Part shown: positions 24,833 to 33,177 of the stretch, in pieces
How positions within the stretch are numbered: position 1 is the first letter of the stretch
Layout of the letters: every line of letters begins with the position of its first letter
NCBI GenBank assembly: GCA_030706455.1
Contig: JAUZOL010000010.1
Coordinates: 1 to 45,092 of the forward strand
Source of the DNA: Bacteroidota bacterium
GTDB lineage: Bacteria > Bacteroidota > Bacteroidia > Bacteroidales > Paludibacteraceae
Reading direction: 5' to 3'
Length of the DNA stretch: 45,092 bases
Notes under the pieces: generated by a model
Told to the model about the DNA's origin: nothing
The model's input: only the letters and a program-made list of their open reading frames with translations
Database searches by the model: none
Program-made: the position numbers and the translations under genes

Positions 24833-25336
24833 TCAAAGGAACTCTCTTTTCAACTGTTCTACCCAATTTCGTATTCGTTCATCGGTCTTGTCCGATTGGT
24901 TATCTACATCAAGGGCCAATCCCAAGAATTTGTTATCTCTGATTGCCCGCGACTGCTGAAAGTGGTAGCCTTCAGACGAGGTCTGTCCAATCAATTCGGC
25001 ACCTTTCGCCTCAACCACTTTTGCCAATAATCCGATGGCATCGACAAAATTGTCGGGATAATTTTGCTGATCTCCCAAACCAAAAATGGCCACTTTTTTC
25101 TTGTTCAGATTCAATGTCTTCAATTCCGGAACAATTTCATCCCAATGAGCAGGCAATTCACCGTCAAACCAGGTAGAAACGCCCATAATCAGGTTGTCAT
25201 ACGCTTCAAAATCGACTCCCCGTGCGGTTTCGACGGGAATTAAATCAACTTGTGAATCGCCAAACGCCTCCTGTATTTTTGCAATAACAGCAGCAGTTGC
25301 GATACCTGCTCCATAAAACAAGCCTATCTTTTTCAT
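24833..25336 (-). CDS. fldA: Flavodoxin, long-chain type, with unusual phosphate loop
   Basis: This 167-residue cytoplasmic electron carrier has the normal long-chain flavodoxin length. The 50s loop STWFDGELPAHWDE and the 90s loop GLGDQQNYPDNFVDAIG, which sandwich the FMN ring, are typical. The N-terminal FMN phosphate loop is not: after LFYG (residues 6-9), where flavodoxins have S/T-x-T-G-x-T, this protein has AGIATA. It has thus lost most of the hydroxyl-bearing loop, although the reading frame is intact. It is 26 bases downstream of the E1 gene on the same strand, so it may be cotranscribed with the dehydrogenase. Weak FMN binding, or a specialised role, is an inference. Confidence 0.9.
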   Translation of the reverse strand: MKKIGLFYGAGIATAAVIAKIQEAFGDSQVDLIPVETARGVDFEAYDNLIMGVSTWFDGELPAHWDEIVPELKTLNLNKKKVAIFGLGDQQNYPDNFVDAIGLLAKVVEAKGAELIGQTSSEGYHFQQSRAIRDNKFLGLALDVDNQSDKTDERIRNWVEQLKREFL

Positions 25337-25362
25337 ACTATAATAATTTTTTCATTTACGGT

Positions 25363-27396
25363 TTAATATTCCAGCAACTCTTTTGCCGTTTTATAAATGC
25401 GTTCCTCATTTGGAAGAATCGCCTGTTCAAGAACCGGATGAAAGCCAACCGGCGTAAATGTAGAACCGACCCGTTGAATGGGTGCATCTAGGTAGCGAAA
25501 CATCTCGGTACCTATCATAGCTGCAAGCTCGGCTCCGAAGCCGGAAAACACCTTGTCTTCGTGCACAACAAGCACCTTGCCTGTTTTTTTTACCGATTCA
25601 AACAACGTCTGTTTATCAAGGGGAATGAGCGAACGGATATCAATCACTTCCACATTGCCTATGTTTTCGTTAGAAAGACGCTCTGCTACTTTCAGGCAAA
25701 GATGTGTCGTATTTCCGTATGTAATCAGAGTTGCATCATCGCCTGCTCTTCGAATCCGTGCTTTACCAAAGGGAACTTCAAAATCGTCAGGAACGACGGT
25801 AGCTGCATCCACTGCATTATACAATGCCTTGGGTTCCAGAAATAGGGTAAATCCTTTGGAACGTATTGATGTACGCAACAAGCCTGCAGCATCGTCGGCA
25901 AACGAAGGATAGACAATGCGAGCGCCGGGTAAAGTTGATAAAGCTCCTTCAATATTCTGGGAATGATATAATCCTCCGCCGATATATCCACCGGAGGCAA
26001 GGCGCAACGTGATATTCGGCGTAAATTGTCCGTTGCTTCGCCAATATTCATGGGTACATTCAACATACTGCTCCACTGCCGGCCAGAAATAGTCTGCAAA
26101 TTCGGCACCCTCTATTACGATATGAATTTTGGGGTCGAAGCGACACATCCCATTTGCGGTTCCCACTATATAGTCTTCTGCAATAGGTGCATTGAATACG
26201 CGTTTATTGCCAAACTCCTGCTGCAATCCCTTCGTCACATTAAACACGCCCCCCTTATCCTTGTTGGCCACATCCTGTCCCCAAAGAAAAGTATCGGGAT
26301 TATGCCGGAATTCGCTTTTTAATGTTTCGTTGATAGCTGTTACCAAGTTCTTTTTTTTACCACCCTCGTTGTGTGTGCCGTCTGTGTATTTTGCAGGCAA
26401 ATAGGGTTCGGGCAATACAAAATCCAATACGGTATCCGGATTGGGATCGGGAGCCTTGATGGCGTTGCGATTGGCAACACTGAGATCTTTCTTTACTCCG
26501 GCTTCTATTTTCAATAGCTCTTCTTCTGTGAAACGATTATAACGCAGTAACATACGGCGAAATTTAGGAAGCGGATCGGCGGCTTTCACGTACGACAATT
26601 CATATTCATCTCTGTACAAAGCATGATTGTCCGAATTGGAATGAGAGCCGATACGCACGCAATTGGCATGTACAATCACCGGAGAACCCGTTTCGATGGC
26701 ATGTGCACGTGCTTCGGTCATGGCGTTCATCGAATCGAATACATCCTTGCCGTTGCAATAAACAATCTTCAGGTTTTTAAATCCTGAAAAATTTTCGGCT
26801 ACTTTACGATTGGCCGTTTGGTCTTTTTTGGGAACTGATATCCCGTAGCCATTATCCTGAATTACAAAAATTACAGGGAGTTTTTCGGTGCATGCTCCAT
26901 TAATGGCTTCGTAAACATATCCTTCCGATACCGTGGCTTCACCAACCGATGCGATGACGACTCCTGTGTGTTTATAATATACCATCGCCCGGGCGACACC
27001 TACGGCATGCATAGTTTGCGTGCCTACAGCGGAAGATATATTTTCGATATGCCACTCTTTTTTAGCAAAATGATCGGACATATGTCTTCCTCCACTCGTG
27101 AGATCGGTCGCTTTGGAAATGCCGTTCAGGATGATTTCTTCCGCACTCATTCCGGCGGACAACGCGGTCAGCATATCACGATAATAGGGGAATAAAAAAT
27201 CTTCTCCCCGGACAAATACCTGGCCAATAGCCAACTGAATTCCATCATGTCCCGCATAAGGAGCGTGAAACGACCAACCAAGCGATTGAAGCTGGTACAT
27301 CGGAGCTTTTTCATCGATGGCCCGTCCCAAGGTCAGTAAATAATACCATTTTTGCAGGGTCTCTTTATCTGTATTGTATATATCGAATGTTTTCAT
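25363..27396 (-). CDS. 2-oxoacid dehydrogenase E1, fused alpha-beta subunits
   Basis: This 677-residue cytoplasmic enzyme oxidatively decarboxylates a 2-oxoacid with thiamine diphosphate and passes the acyl group to the lipoyl arm of E2. Residues about 1-325 are the alpha part, with the TPP motif at SVGEATVSEG...QDNGYGIS (Glu153 where GDG is usual, Asn182). Residues about 345-677 are the beta part, with FNAPIAEDYIVGTANGM and ASGGYIGGGLYHSQNIE. The fusion type is common in Bacteroidota and handles branched-chain 2-oxoacids or pyruvate. With E2 139 bases upstream and E3 further up, it completes the complex. Branched-chain substrates, feeding iso-fatty acid synthesis, are likely by lineage but not proven. 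Confidence 0.93.
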   Translation of the reverse strand: MKTFDIYNTDKETLQKWYYLLTLGRAIDEKAPMYQLQSLGWSFHAPYAGHDGIQLAIGQVFVRGEDFLFPYYRDMLTALSAGMSAEEIILNGISKATDLTSGGRHMSDHFAKKEWHIENISSAVGTQTMHAVGVARAMVYYKHTGVVIASVGEATVSEGYVYEAINGACTEKLPVIFVIQDNGYGISVPKKDQTANRKVAENFSGFKNLKIVYCNGKDVFDSMNAMTEARAHAIETGSPVIVHANCVRIGSHSNSDNHALYRDEYELSYVKAADPLPKFRRMLLRYNRFTEEELLKIEAGVKKDLSVANRNAIKAPDPNPDTVLDFVLPEPYLPAKYTDGTHNEGGKKKNLVTAINETLKSEFRHNPDTFLWGQDVANKDKGGVFNVTKGLQQEFGNKRVFNAPIAEDYIVGTANGMCRFDPKIHIVIEGAEFADYFWPAVEQYVECTHEYWRSNGQFTPNITLRLASGGYIGGGLYHSQNIEGALSTLPGARIVYPSFADDAAGLLRTSIRSKGFTLFLEPKALYNAVDAATVVPDDFEVPFGKARIRRAGDDATLITYGNTTHLCLKVAERLSNENIGNVEVIDIRSLIPLDKQTLFESVKKTGKVLVVHEDKVFSGFGAELAAMIGTEMFRYLDAPIQRVGSTFTPVGFHPVLEQAILPNEERIYKTAKELLEY

Positions 27397-27535
27397 TTGT
27401 ATATAATTTGTTTCTTAATGATCAGATGAAATGCGCCTTTGTGTTTTGAGTCATTACCGTTGGTGATGAAGAAGCACAGGCATTTCCTCCACGAATAGGT
27501 TGTTCTCTATAGCCGGATGAAACTTACATATGACT

Positions 27536-28786
27536 CTATTTTGAGTCCCAATTTTCCAGATATTCGGCAATATGGAGTAAAAACCTGCCACCCAAAGCGC
27601 CGTTCACAATCCGGTGATCGTACGAAAGCGACAAAGTCATTTTGTGTCGTATGGCTATCACGTCGCCGTCGGCAGTTTCGAGCACCGCCGGTTTTTTCAC
27701 AATATAGCCGACGCCAAGAATCGCTACCTGCGGCTGATTAATGATCGGGGTTCCTGCAATATTTTTGAATGTTCCGAAATTGGTAATGGTAAAGGTTCCA
27801 CCCTGAATATCATCAATTTTCAGCTTGTTTGCACGGGCATTCGCGGCTAGAGAGTCCATTGTATGAGCCAGGCCGCTGATGCTTAACTTATCAGCATCGT
27901 GCACAACGGGAACCACCAGATTCCCATCGTCGAGGGCCACTGCAATCCCAATATTAATACGTTTCTTCAGAATCATACGATAGCCATCTACCGAGGCATT
28001 GACTTGCGGATAAGCGATCAACGCTTTTGTCGTAGCCTCTACTATCGCAGGCATATAGGTCAGGCTAATTCCTTCGTGTGTCAGGAATGAGTCCTTGTTG
28101 CGTTTACGCCATTCCACTAGTTTGGTAACATCCACCTCCACGAACGTCGTAACATGTGGCGAGGTCTTTTTGGATAGTACCATATGGTCGGCAATGATGC
28201 GCCGTACAGGATCCATTTCCACGATTTGGTCTTCGTCGCTACTTACAACCGGTGGTTGCACCCTTTCTTCCACAACAGGTTCAGGTTTTTTCGCTATTGT
28301 AACAGCGGGAGCAGTCACTCCATCTTTCTTTTGTGAGATATAACGCTGAATATCTTTTTTGCTCAAACGCCCCAAATAACCGCTACCCTGAATTTTGTCC
28401 AATTCAGCCATTGGGATATTCGCTTCGTTTGCCAGTTTCAGGACAACGGGCGAATACCATTTTTCTTCTTTTGTCTCGACGGGAGCGGTTTCAATAGCAG
28501 CCAACAAAGTATCGGGTGGCGTGTCTTGCTCCCCGGTATTTTCTCCTTCTATCTGCATTACCATAACAACCGTACCGACAGAAACCGTATCGCCTTCGCT
28601 GAAAAGGATTTTCAATACCGTTCCTTCCACAGGTGAGGGTATTTCGGCATTTACTTTAGCGGTAGTAACTTCAAACAGAATATCGTCTTCTTTAACGGCA
28701 TCACCCACTTTGACAGACCATGCCACGATCGTTCCTTCTGTAATACTCTCGCCCAGCTTGGGCATTTTAATATCGAATGTTGTCAT
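27536..28786 (-). CDS. 2-oxoacid dehydrogenase E2 (dihydrolipoyl acyltransferase)
   Basis: This 416-residue core subunit of the complex transfers the acyl group from lipoate to CoA. Domains in order: lipoyl domain 1-80 with the lipoyl-lysine Lys44 in FEVTTAKVNAEIPSP; linker; peripheral-subunit-binding domain about 111-150 (SPVVLKLANEANIPMAELDKI ending LSKKDIQRYI); catalytic domain about 185-416. The active-site motif is SYDHRIVNGALGG, with His391 as expected but Asn395 where HxxxDG normally has Asp. The start overlaps the end of the lipoate ligase gene by 20 bases, which suggests translational coupling. E1 follows after 139 bases. Confidence 0.94.
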   Translation of the reverse strand: MTTFDIKMPKLGESITEGTIVAWSVKVGDAVKEDDILFEVTTAKVNAEIPSPVEGTVLKILFSEGDTVSVGTVVMVMQIEGENTGEQDTPPDTLLAAIETAPVETKEEKWYSPVVLKLANEANIPMAELDKIQGSGYLGRLSKKDIQRYISQKKDGVTAPAVTIAKKPEPVVEERVQPPVVSSDEDQIVEMDPVRRIIADHMVLSKKTSPHVTTFVEVDVTKLVEWRKRNKDSFLTHEGISLTYMPAIVEATTKALIAYPQVNASVDGYRMILKKRINIGIAVALDDGNLVVPVVHDADKLSISGLAHTMDSLAANARANKLKIDDIQGGTFTITNFGTFKNIAGTPIINQPQVAILGVGYIVKKPAVLETADGDVIAIRHKMTLSLSYDHRIVNGALGGRFLLHIAEYLENWDSK

Positions 28787-29450
28787 TGTCGTTCATTTTT
28801 AATCGCTCAATTTCTATAATATCTTGTTTGTTCAACAGGTAGTTTTCCCCTGAAAAATAATTCGTGATTTTTTGTTTGAATTCATCTATCTGCATCGGAA
28901 CCGATAGATGTTCACAAATATTGGTGACAGGGCTTTTTACCGATCTCAAATATATTCTCGGATCAGAAACCGGACTATCCAATACTTTTTCAAGTACCAA
29001 TAAATCGGTCGAAAACAGTAACGAGGCATGAAACAGTGTTCTCTCTTTATAAATATACTGGGCACTTCCCGATATTTTCAATCCATTCACTGTCAATCCC
29101 AAACGTTTGTCAGGTTCTGCCTGTATGCCTATGGTTGCCAGAAAGTCGATAATCATTGGGGGATATTTATTGAAATCGGGTTTCTTGTTACTTTCAATAA
29201 ATGTCAGATTCACATTCCCCAAATCATGATATACGGCTCCTCCTCCCGAAATTCTTCGTCCTATTTTTATCCGATGCTTATTTGCAAAATCCATATTTAC
29301 TTCTGTCCGCATATCCTGATGTTTCCCGATAATGACAGACGGTTCGTTTTGCCACATCATAAAAACGTCTTCAGCGCTGCATTGTAACAGATACTTTTCT
29401 GTAGCAATATTAAAATAAGGATCTGTATAAATGCTGTTTATACATGTCAT
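28767..29450 (-). CDS. lplA: Lipoate-protein ligase A-type enzyme
   Basis: This 227-residue cytoplasmic enzyme attaches lipoate (or octanoate) to the E2 lipoyl lysine. The substrate-binding motif RRISGGGAVYHDLGNVNLTF (residues about 65-84) and the catalytic lysine in NGLKISGSA (Lys125) are both present. It lacks the C-terminal accessory domain of E. coli LplA (338 residues), so adenylation and transfer may need a partner, or it may act like LplJ/LipM. It lies between lpd and E2, 15 bases after lpd and overlapping E2 by 20 bases. This position strongly implies a dedicated role in lipoylating the neighbouring E2. Confidence 0.9.
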   Translation of the reverse strand: MTCINSIYTDPYFNIATEKYLLQCSAEDVFMMWQNEPSVIIGKHQDMRTEVNMDFANKHRIKIGRRISGGGAVYHDLGNVNLTFIESNKKPDFNKYPPMIIDFLATIGIQAEPDKRLGLTVNGLKISGSAQYIYKERTLFHASLLFSTDLLVLEKVLDSPVSDPRIYLRSVKSPVTNICEHLSVPMQIDEFKQKITNYFSGENYLLNKQDIIEIERLKMNDNDNIRY

Positions 29451-29465
29451 AAAAAGGTAATTTGA

Positions 29466-30812
29466 CTATAAAAACAGACTTTCGTGTATAATTTCGCCAA
29501 CCGTAGGATGCGGAAAAACAATTTGTTTAAACTCGTCTACGGTAAATTTTCGTTCTATGGCAATGCCCGCCACTACGATTAGTTCTGATGCCGGATTACC
29601 CATAAGATGGCAACCAATGATTTGTTCCTGTTCGTTGATTATCAACTTACAAAGTCCGTTACCTGCTTCGTTTTCGGCAACAAACCGGCCCGAATAGGCC
29701 ATCGGCAATTTCAATACGCTGTATCTTACATTTCCCGCTATCAGTTCTTCCTCCGTTTTGCCTATTCCTGCGATTTCGGGATTGGTATAAACCACTGAGG
29801 GGATGGCATCGTACGACATTCGGTCTTTGATTCCTAAAATGTGGTTAATAGCGACATCGGATTCCCGCATGGCCGTGTGAGCCAACATGGAAAATCCGGT
29901 AATATCTCCACTGGCATATACGTTGGGATTCGATGTCTGCATATATTCATTCACGTTCACACCATTGGGCCTCAGTTCGATATTCAATTTTTCCAGACCG
30001 CGCATGTTCAGCACGGCTCTCCGTCCAACGCAAACCAATATTTTGTCCGCTTCAAGCGTGCTCGACTTTCCCTGTTGTTCAATTGTAATGCTATTCTTTT
30101 TTACCTCCGTTACTTTTGTGTCGAGATAAAAAGAGATCCCTTTCTTTGTGTATTCTGTGCGGAGCATGGCAGATGTCTCCTTGTCCATTGCGCCCAATAT
30201 TTCGGGCATCATCTCAATAACATGCACTTTTACTCCCATGCTATTAAAAAAAGAGGCAAATTCCATCCCGATTACGCCGCCACCTATAATGGCAAGCGAC
30301 TGAGGAGTTGTCGTATTGTCCAGGGCTTCTTTCGAAGTCCAATAATCGACCGTTGAAAGTCCTTTAATAGGTGGAATCACCACATCGGAGCCGTTACAAA
30401 GTAAAAGATAGCGTGCATCGTATCGTTCGTTATTGCAAGCGATGCAGATCATCTCTTTCCCGTTTTCGATAGAGGCTTCGCCTTCGATGATTGAAACGCC
30501 GGCGGCAATCAGTTTCATTCTGACTCCGGCCGTTAGTTTCTTCACTACTTTGTTTTTACGGCCAATGATTTTATCCAGCGCAAACGAAGGAGTACCTTCC
30601 AGATTGATTCCATATTTGGATGATCCTTTGGCATTATCGGATAATTTGGCTGAATAGAGTAAGGTTTTGGAAGGAATACAACCCTCGTTCAGGCATACTC
30701 CCCCAATGGCTTTTTTCTCGAATAGAACTGTTTTCAGACCGTTTGTGGCCGCTCTTTCGGCTGCATTGTAACCGGCAGGTCCCCCGCCGATAATTGCTAT
30801 ATCGTATTCCAT
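29466..30812 (-). CDS. lpdA: Dihydrolipoyl dehydrogenase (E3)
   Basis: This 448-residue flavoprotein reoxidises dihydrolipoyl groups of E2 with NAD. The FAD motif is IIGGGPAGYNAAERAA (about 7-22), the redox disulfide is Cys40/Cys45 in GGVCLNEGCIPSK, the NAD motif is IIGGGVIGMEFASFF (about 175-190), and the C-terminal active-site His lies in FPHPTVGEIIHES. An in-frame ATG exists at 30842, but the start at 30812 is chosen because 30842 overlaps the -7 element and the family normally begins M-x-Y-D just before the FAD motif. It is the first gene of the lpd-lplA-E2-E1 cluster. Confidence 0.95.
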   Translation of the reverse strand: MEYDIAIIGGGPAGYNAAERAATNGLKTVLFEKKAIGGVCLNEGCIPSKTLLYSAKLSDNAKGSSKYGINLEGTPSFALDKIIGRKNKVVKKLTAGVRMKLIAAGVSIIEGEASIENGKEMICIACNNERYDARYLLLCNGSDVVIPPIKGLSTVDYWTSKEALDNTTTPQSLAIIGGGVIGMEFASFFNSMGVKVHVIEMMPEILGAMDKETSAMLRTEYTKKGISFYLDTKVTEVKKNSITIEQQGKSSTLEADKILVCVGRRAVLNMRGLEKLNIELRPNGVNVNEYMQTSNPNVYASGDITGFSMLAHTAMRESDVAINHILGIKDRMSYDAIPSVVYTNPEIAGIGKTEEELIAGNVRYSVLKLPMAYSGRFVAENEAGNGLCKLIINEQEQIIGCHLMGNPASELIVVAGIAIERKFTVDEFKQIVFPHPTVGEIIHESLFL

Positions 30813-30841
30813 ATTTACATTGATTTTCTTGAGTAGAATCA

Positions 30842-30849
30842 CAAATATA
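30842..30849 (-). promoter_or_regulatory. Putative -7 element of the dehydrogenase operon
   Basis: The minus strand reads TATATTTG, a TAnnTTTG match, 30 bases before the lpd start at 30812. It rules out the ATG at 30842 as a start codon. Confidence 0.42.
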
Positions 30850-31029
30850 AACAGGATTGCAGCGATTGATAAAAACGGGTTATGCTTTTATGGACTATTA
30901 CGACTTAAGGTAGCCCTAAAAATAAGCATCTCATAGAAGGAACAGAATGAACGGGGAGAAATAATGGGAGTCGTACACATAATCAGTGGAGCATGGGTTC
31001 TAGGTTTGTTGAGGCAGATGTTCAAAAAT
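30850..31029. other. Intergenic stretch, nothing recognised
   Basis: No gene, repeat or strong signal was found between the lpd promoter and the terminator at 31030. It is the larger part of a 338-base gap. Confidence 0.5.
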
Positions 31030-31069
31030 AAAGGACTTACGATATGTGTCGCAAGTCCTTTGTTTTTTT
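31030..31069 (-). terminator. Rho-independent terminator, likely bidirectional
   Basis: AAAGGACTT (31030-31038) pairs with AAGTCCTTT (31053-31061). On the minus strand, the direction of the neighbouring gene, it is preceded by an A run and followed by TATTTTT. On the plus strand it is followed by T7. Confidence 0.8.
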
Positions 31070-31070
31070 A

Positions 31071-31142
31071 TTAATATACAGCCACCGAAAGCGTATCTCC
31101 CCAAGAGTTGAGCGTCATTTTGATGACTATCAGATTAAGTCA
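31071..31142 (-). pseudogene. Orphaned 3' end of a lost gene (possible)
   Basis: Twenty-two open codons end in NSWGDTLSVAVY and a TAA placed just two bases before the terminator stem region. It reads like the C-terminal strand of an exported Bacteroidota protein. It begins directly after the TPR-DUF2971 stop codon, in a different frame and without a start, so it may be what remains of a gene displaced by that one. The stretch is short, and chance cannot be excluded. Confidence 0.3.
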
Positions 31143-31150
31143 AACTATAT

Positions 31151-32938
31151 TTACTTAAAAGGTAAACGGGAAATCAATATCCTTTCAGGACGTTTTTCTG
31201 GAGTTTTGCTATAGCTGTAGTAAATGGCAGAGCCCCATTCATCGGGCTTGGATACCTTGGGGCCTAAGGTAACTTGTTTTACCAGATTGCGAATATTTAC
31301 CAGCTCTATGTACACCTTGGGCGGATTGAACTCACTATCGCGTTTTTTCTCAAACTCTATTCCTTTGATGACCAAACGTATTTCATTTTCGTTTTTGTAG
31401 GCATCGCTTTTGAACAAAAAAGCAATACTGTTTAGGTATTTTTCTAATACCGAGCGGTCTTCTCTCCTGTAGTTATTGACTTTCTCTTTTAGCTCTTGCA
31501 TTAATTTTTTCAATGAAGATTCTTCTTTTCTTTTGGAATTTGGGATATAAAAGTTCGGCTTATCGGTCTCATGATCCCAATACGCTACCCTGTAGAAATT
31601 AATATCGTCTTCAATTTTTTTATCGACCTCTTTTTTCCCCTTTGCTAACGTCTTATTGACTTCCGCTATAAAATCATTCATCTTTACGGTAATAGCACAA
31701 CCCTGTGCTTCCACCCCGTCCTCCTTACCATAGAAGCGCCACAGGTTCAGGTCATCGTGTTTACTCTCTGCTACAAAACTACCGATAAAAGGCTTGGGGG
31801 CAAATGGTGCTGCAATGATTCCGTCATGTTTACAATTAAAAAGCTGATACTTCAAATAATTAAAAAGTTCTGTTCCCTCCGAAGTATCATTCAGAAAACT
31901 ACCTTCCGAAATTCGGAATAGATTATCTTCCTTTAAAATTAATTTTTGGAGTACCGACAAACCGGTATAATGAGTGATGCAGCCCTCAGTAATCAATAAT
32001 AATTTCTTGATTTTAGAAACTAAGTCGCCTATAACGGCCAACTCTTTATCCTTTATTTTTTCACTTACATCCTCAATAAAATCTTTAGCTCGTTTTGCCC
32101 AAACATCATCTTTTTCGGATGTAAGATCTAAATATTTTTCAAAATCTTTTATACTTTCTTCTAACTCTTTTCCGCTTTTTCTTCTTGCATTACCCCGATT
32201 ATAATACGCATTGGCATAATTGGAATCTAATGCAATAGCTTTAGTATAGTCTGCTATAGCTTTATCATATTCACCCTTATTTTTCAATGTAACACCTCGA
32301 TTATTATACACTGAAACATTAGTACAATCTAAAGCTATAGCTTTATCAAAATCTGCTATGGCTTTATCAAAATTTCCTTTATTTTTCCATGAAAGGCCTC
32401 GGTTATTATATGCATCAACATAATCGGGTTTTAATTTTATAGCCTTTCCGAAATCGATTATGGCTTTATCATATTCTTGCTTATTCTTCCACGAAAAGCC
32501 TCGGTTATAATATGCTTCGACAAAATCTGGTTTTAGCACTATTGCCTTACTATAATCTACTATGGCTTTATCATTTTCATCTTTATAATTCCAAGATATC
32601 GCTCTATTATAATAAGCTATAGCATTATTAGACATGATTTTTATAGCAGTGGTATAATCTGCAATAGCTTTATCATATTCTCCCTTATTTTTTAATGAGA
32701 TTCCTCGGGAATTATATGCATCAACAAAATCAGGCATTAGTTCTATTACATTACTATAATTTGAAATAGCATTGTCATACAGACCAAGGTCATTACATAC
32801 TATCCCCCGAATGTTATACAATAGACCATCCTTATATTGCTCCAATACTTCATCGGTCAACAATTCGAGGATCTCCTGATATTGCTTATTATCATACAGT
32901 TCTTGTGCCTGTTGGAGTAGTTCTTCGGGTGTTGCCAT
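31151..32938 (-). CDS. TPR-repeat protein with C-terminal DUF2971-like domain
   Basis: This 595-residue protein has no signal peptide and is probably cytoplasmic. Residues about 37-274 are seven near-identical 34-residue TPR units (pattern NRG..WKNKGEYDKAI.DY.KAI.L.PD), preceded by a weaker N-terminal TPR-like hairpin. A charged helix (about 280-312) links to a second domain with HYTGLSVLQKLI (323 on), SFLNDTSEG (347-355), LNLWRFYG and NENEIRLVIKG near the end. That is the layout of DUF2971, a family of unknown function often found in accessory regions. TPR units mediate protein binding, so it may be a sensor or effector adaptor. It is a single gene, lower in GC than its neighbours on the right. 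Confidence 0.78.
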   Translation of the reverse strand: MATPEELLQQAQELYDNKQYQEILELLTDEVLEQYKDGLLYNIRGIVCNDLGLYDNAISNYSNVIELMPDFVDAYNSRGISLKNKGEYDKAIADYTTAIKIMSNNAIAYYNRAISWNYKDENDKAIVDYSKAIVLKPDFVEAYYNRGFSWKNKQEYDKAIIDFGKAIKLKPDYVDAYNNRGLSWKNKGNFDKAIADFDKAIALDCTNVSVYNNRGVTLKNKGEYDKAIADYTKAIALDSNYANAYYNRGNARRKSGKELEESIKDFEKYLDLTSEKDDVWAKRAKDFIEDVSEKIKDKELAVIGDLVSKIKKLLLITEGCITHYTGLSVLQKLILKEDNLFRISEGSFLNDTSEGTELFNYLKYQLFNCKHDGIIAAPFAPKPFIGSFVAESKHDDLNLWRFYGKEDGVEAQGCAITVKMNDFIAEVNKTLAKGKKEVDKKIEDDINFYRVAYWDHETDKPNFYIPNSKRKEESSLKKLMQELKEKVNNYRREDRSVLEKYLNSIAFLFKSDAYKNENEIRLVIKGIEFEKKRDSEFNPPKVYIELVNIRNLVKQVTLGPKVSKPDEWGSAIYYSYSKTPEKRPERILISRLPFK

Positions 32939-33073
32939 AGCTTTTGCTTTTTACGGTATTGGGGCGTTAGCGTCAGATTATATTTACATTGCAAACTTAA
33001 TATTTATTTTTAACAAAAAAGAAAAATATATGTGCTTTAGAGATAATGGGTGAATAGGTCCCAGTATACCTTT

Positions 33074-33114
33074 GATGCATTAAGAACTTTTTCCTCTTAA
33101 TGCCTTAATGGTTT
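33074..33114. repeat. Nested palindromic repeat, family A, truncated copy 3
   Basis: GCATTAAGA (33077-33085) pairs with TCTTAATGC (33095-33103), followed by CTTAATGGTTT, the outer right arm of copies 1 and 2. The matching outer left arm is missing. Confidence 0.62.
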
Positions 33115-33165
33115 GTTGTTTCTTAATTGTTAAAATTTAACACATGCTTATTGTAAAAGAGTTGC

Positions 33166-33173
33166 TATCTTTG
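33166..33173 (+). promoter_or_regulatory. -7 element of the metal-efflux operon, predicted leaderless
   Basis: TATCTTTG is followed by CATC and then the GTG at 33178, the same layout as TATCTTTG-CAGC-ATG at cbiA. Transcription would begin at or near the start codon. Confidence 0.48.
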
Positions 33174-33177
33174 CATC

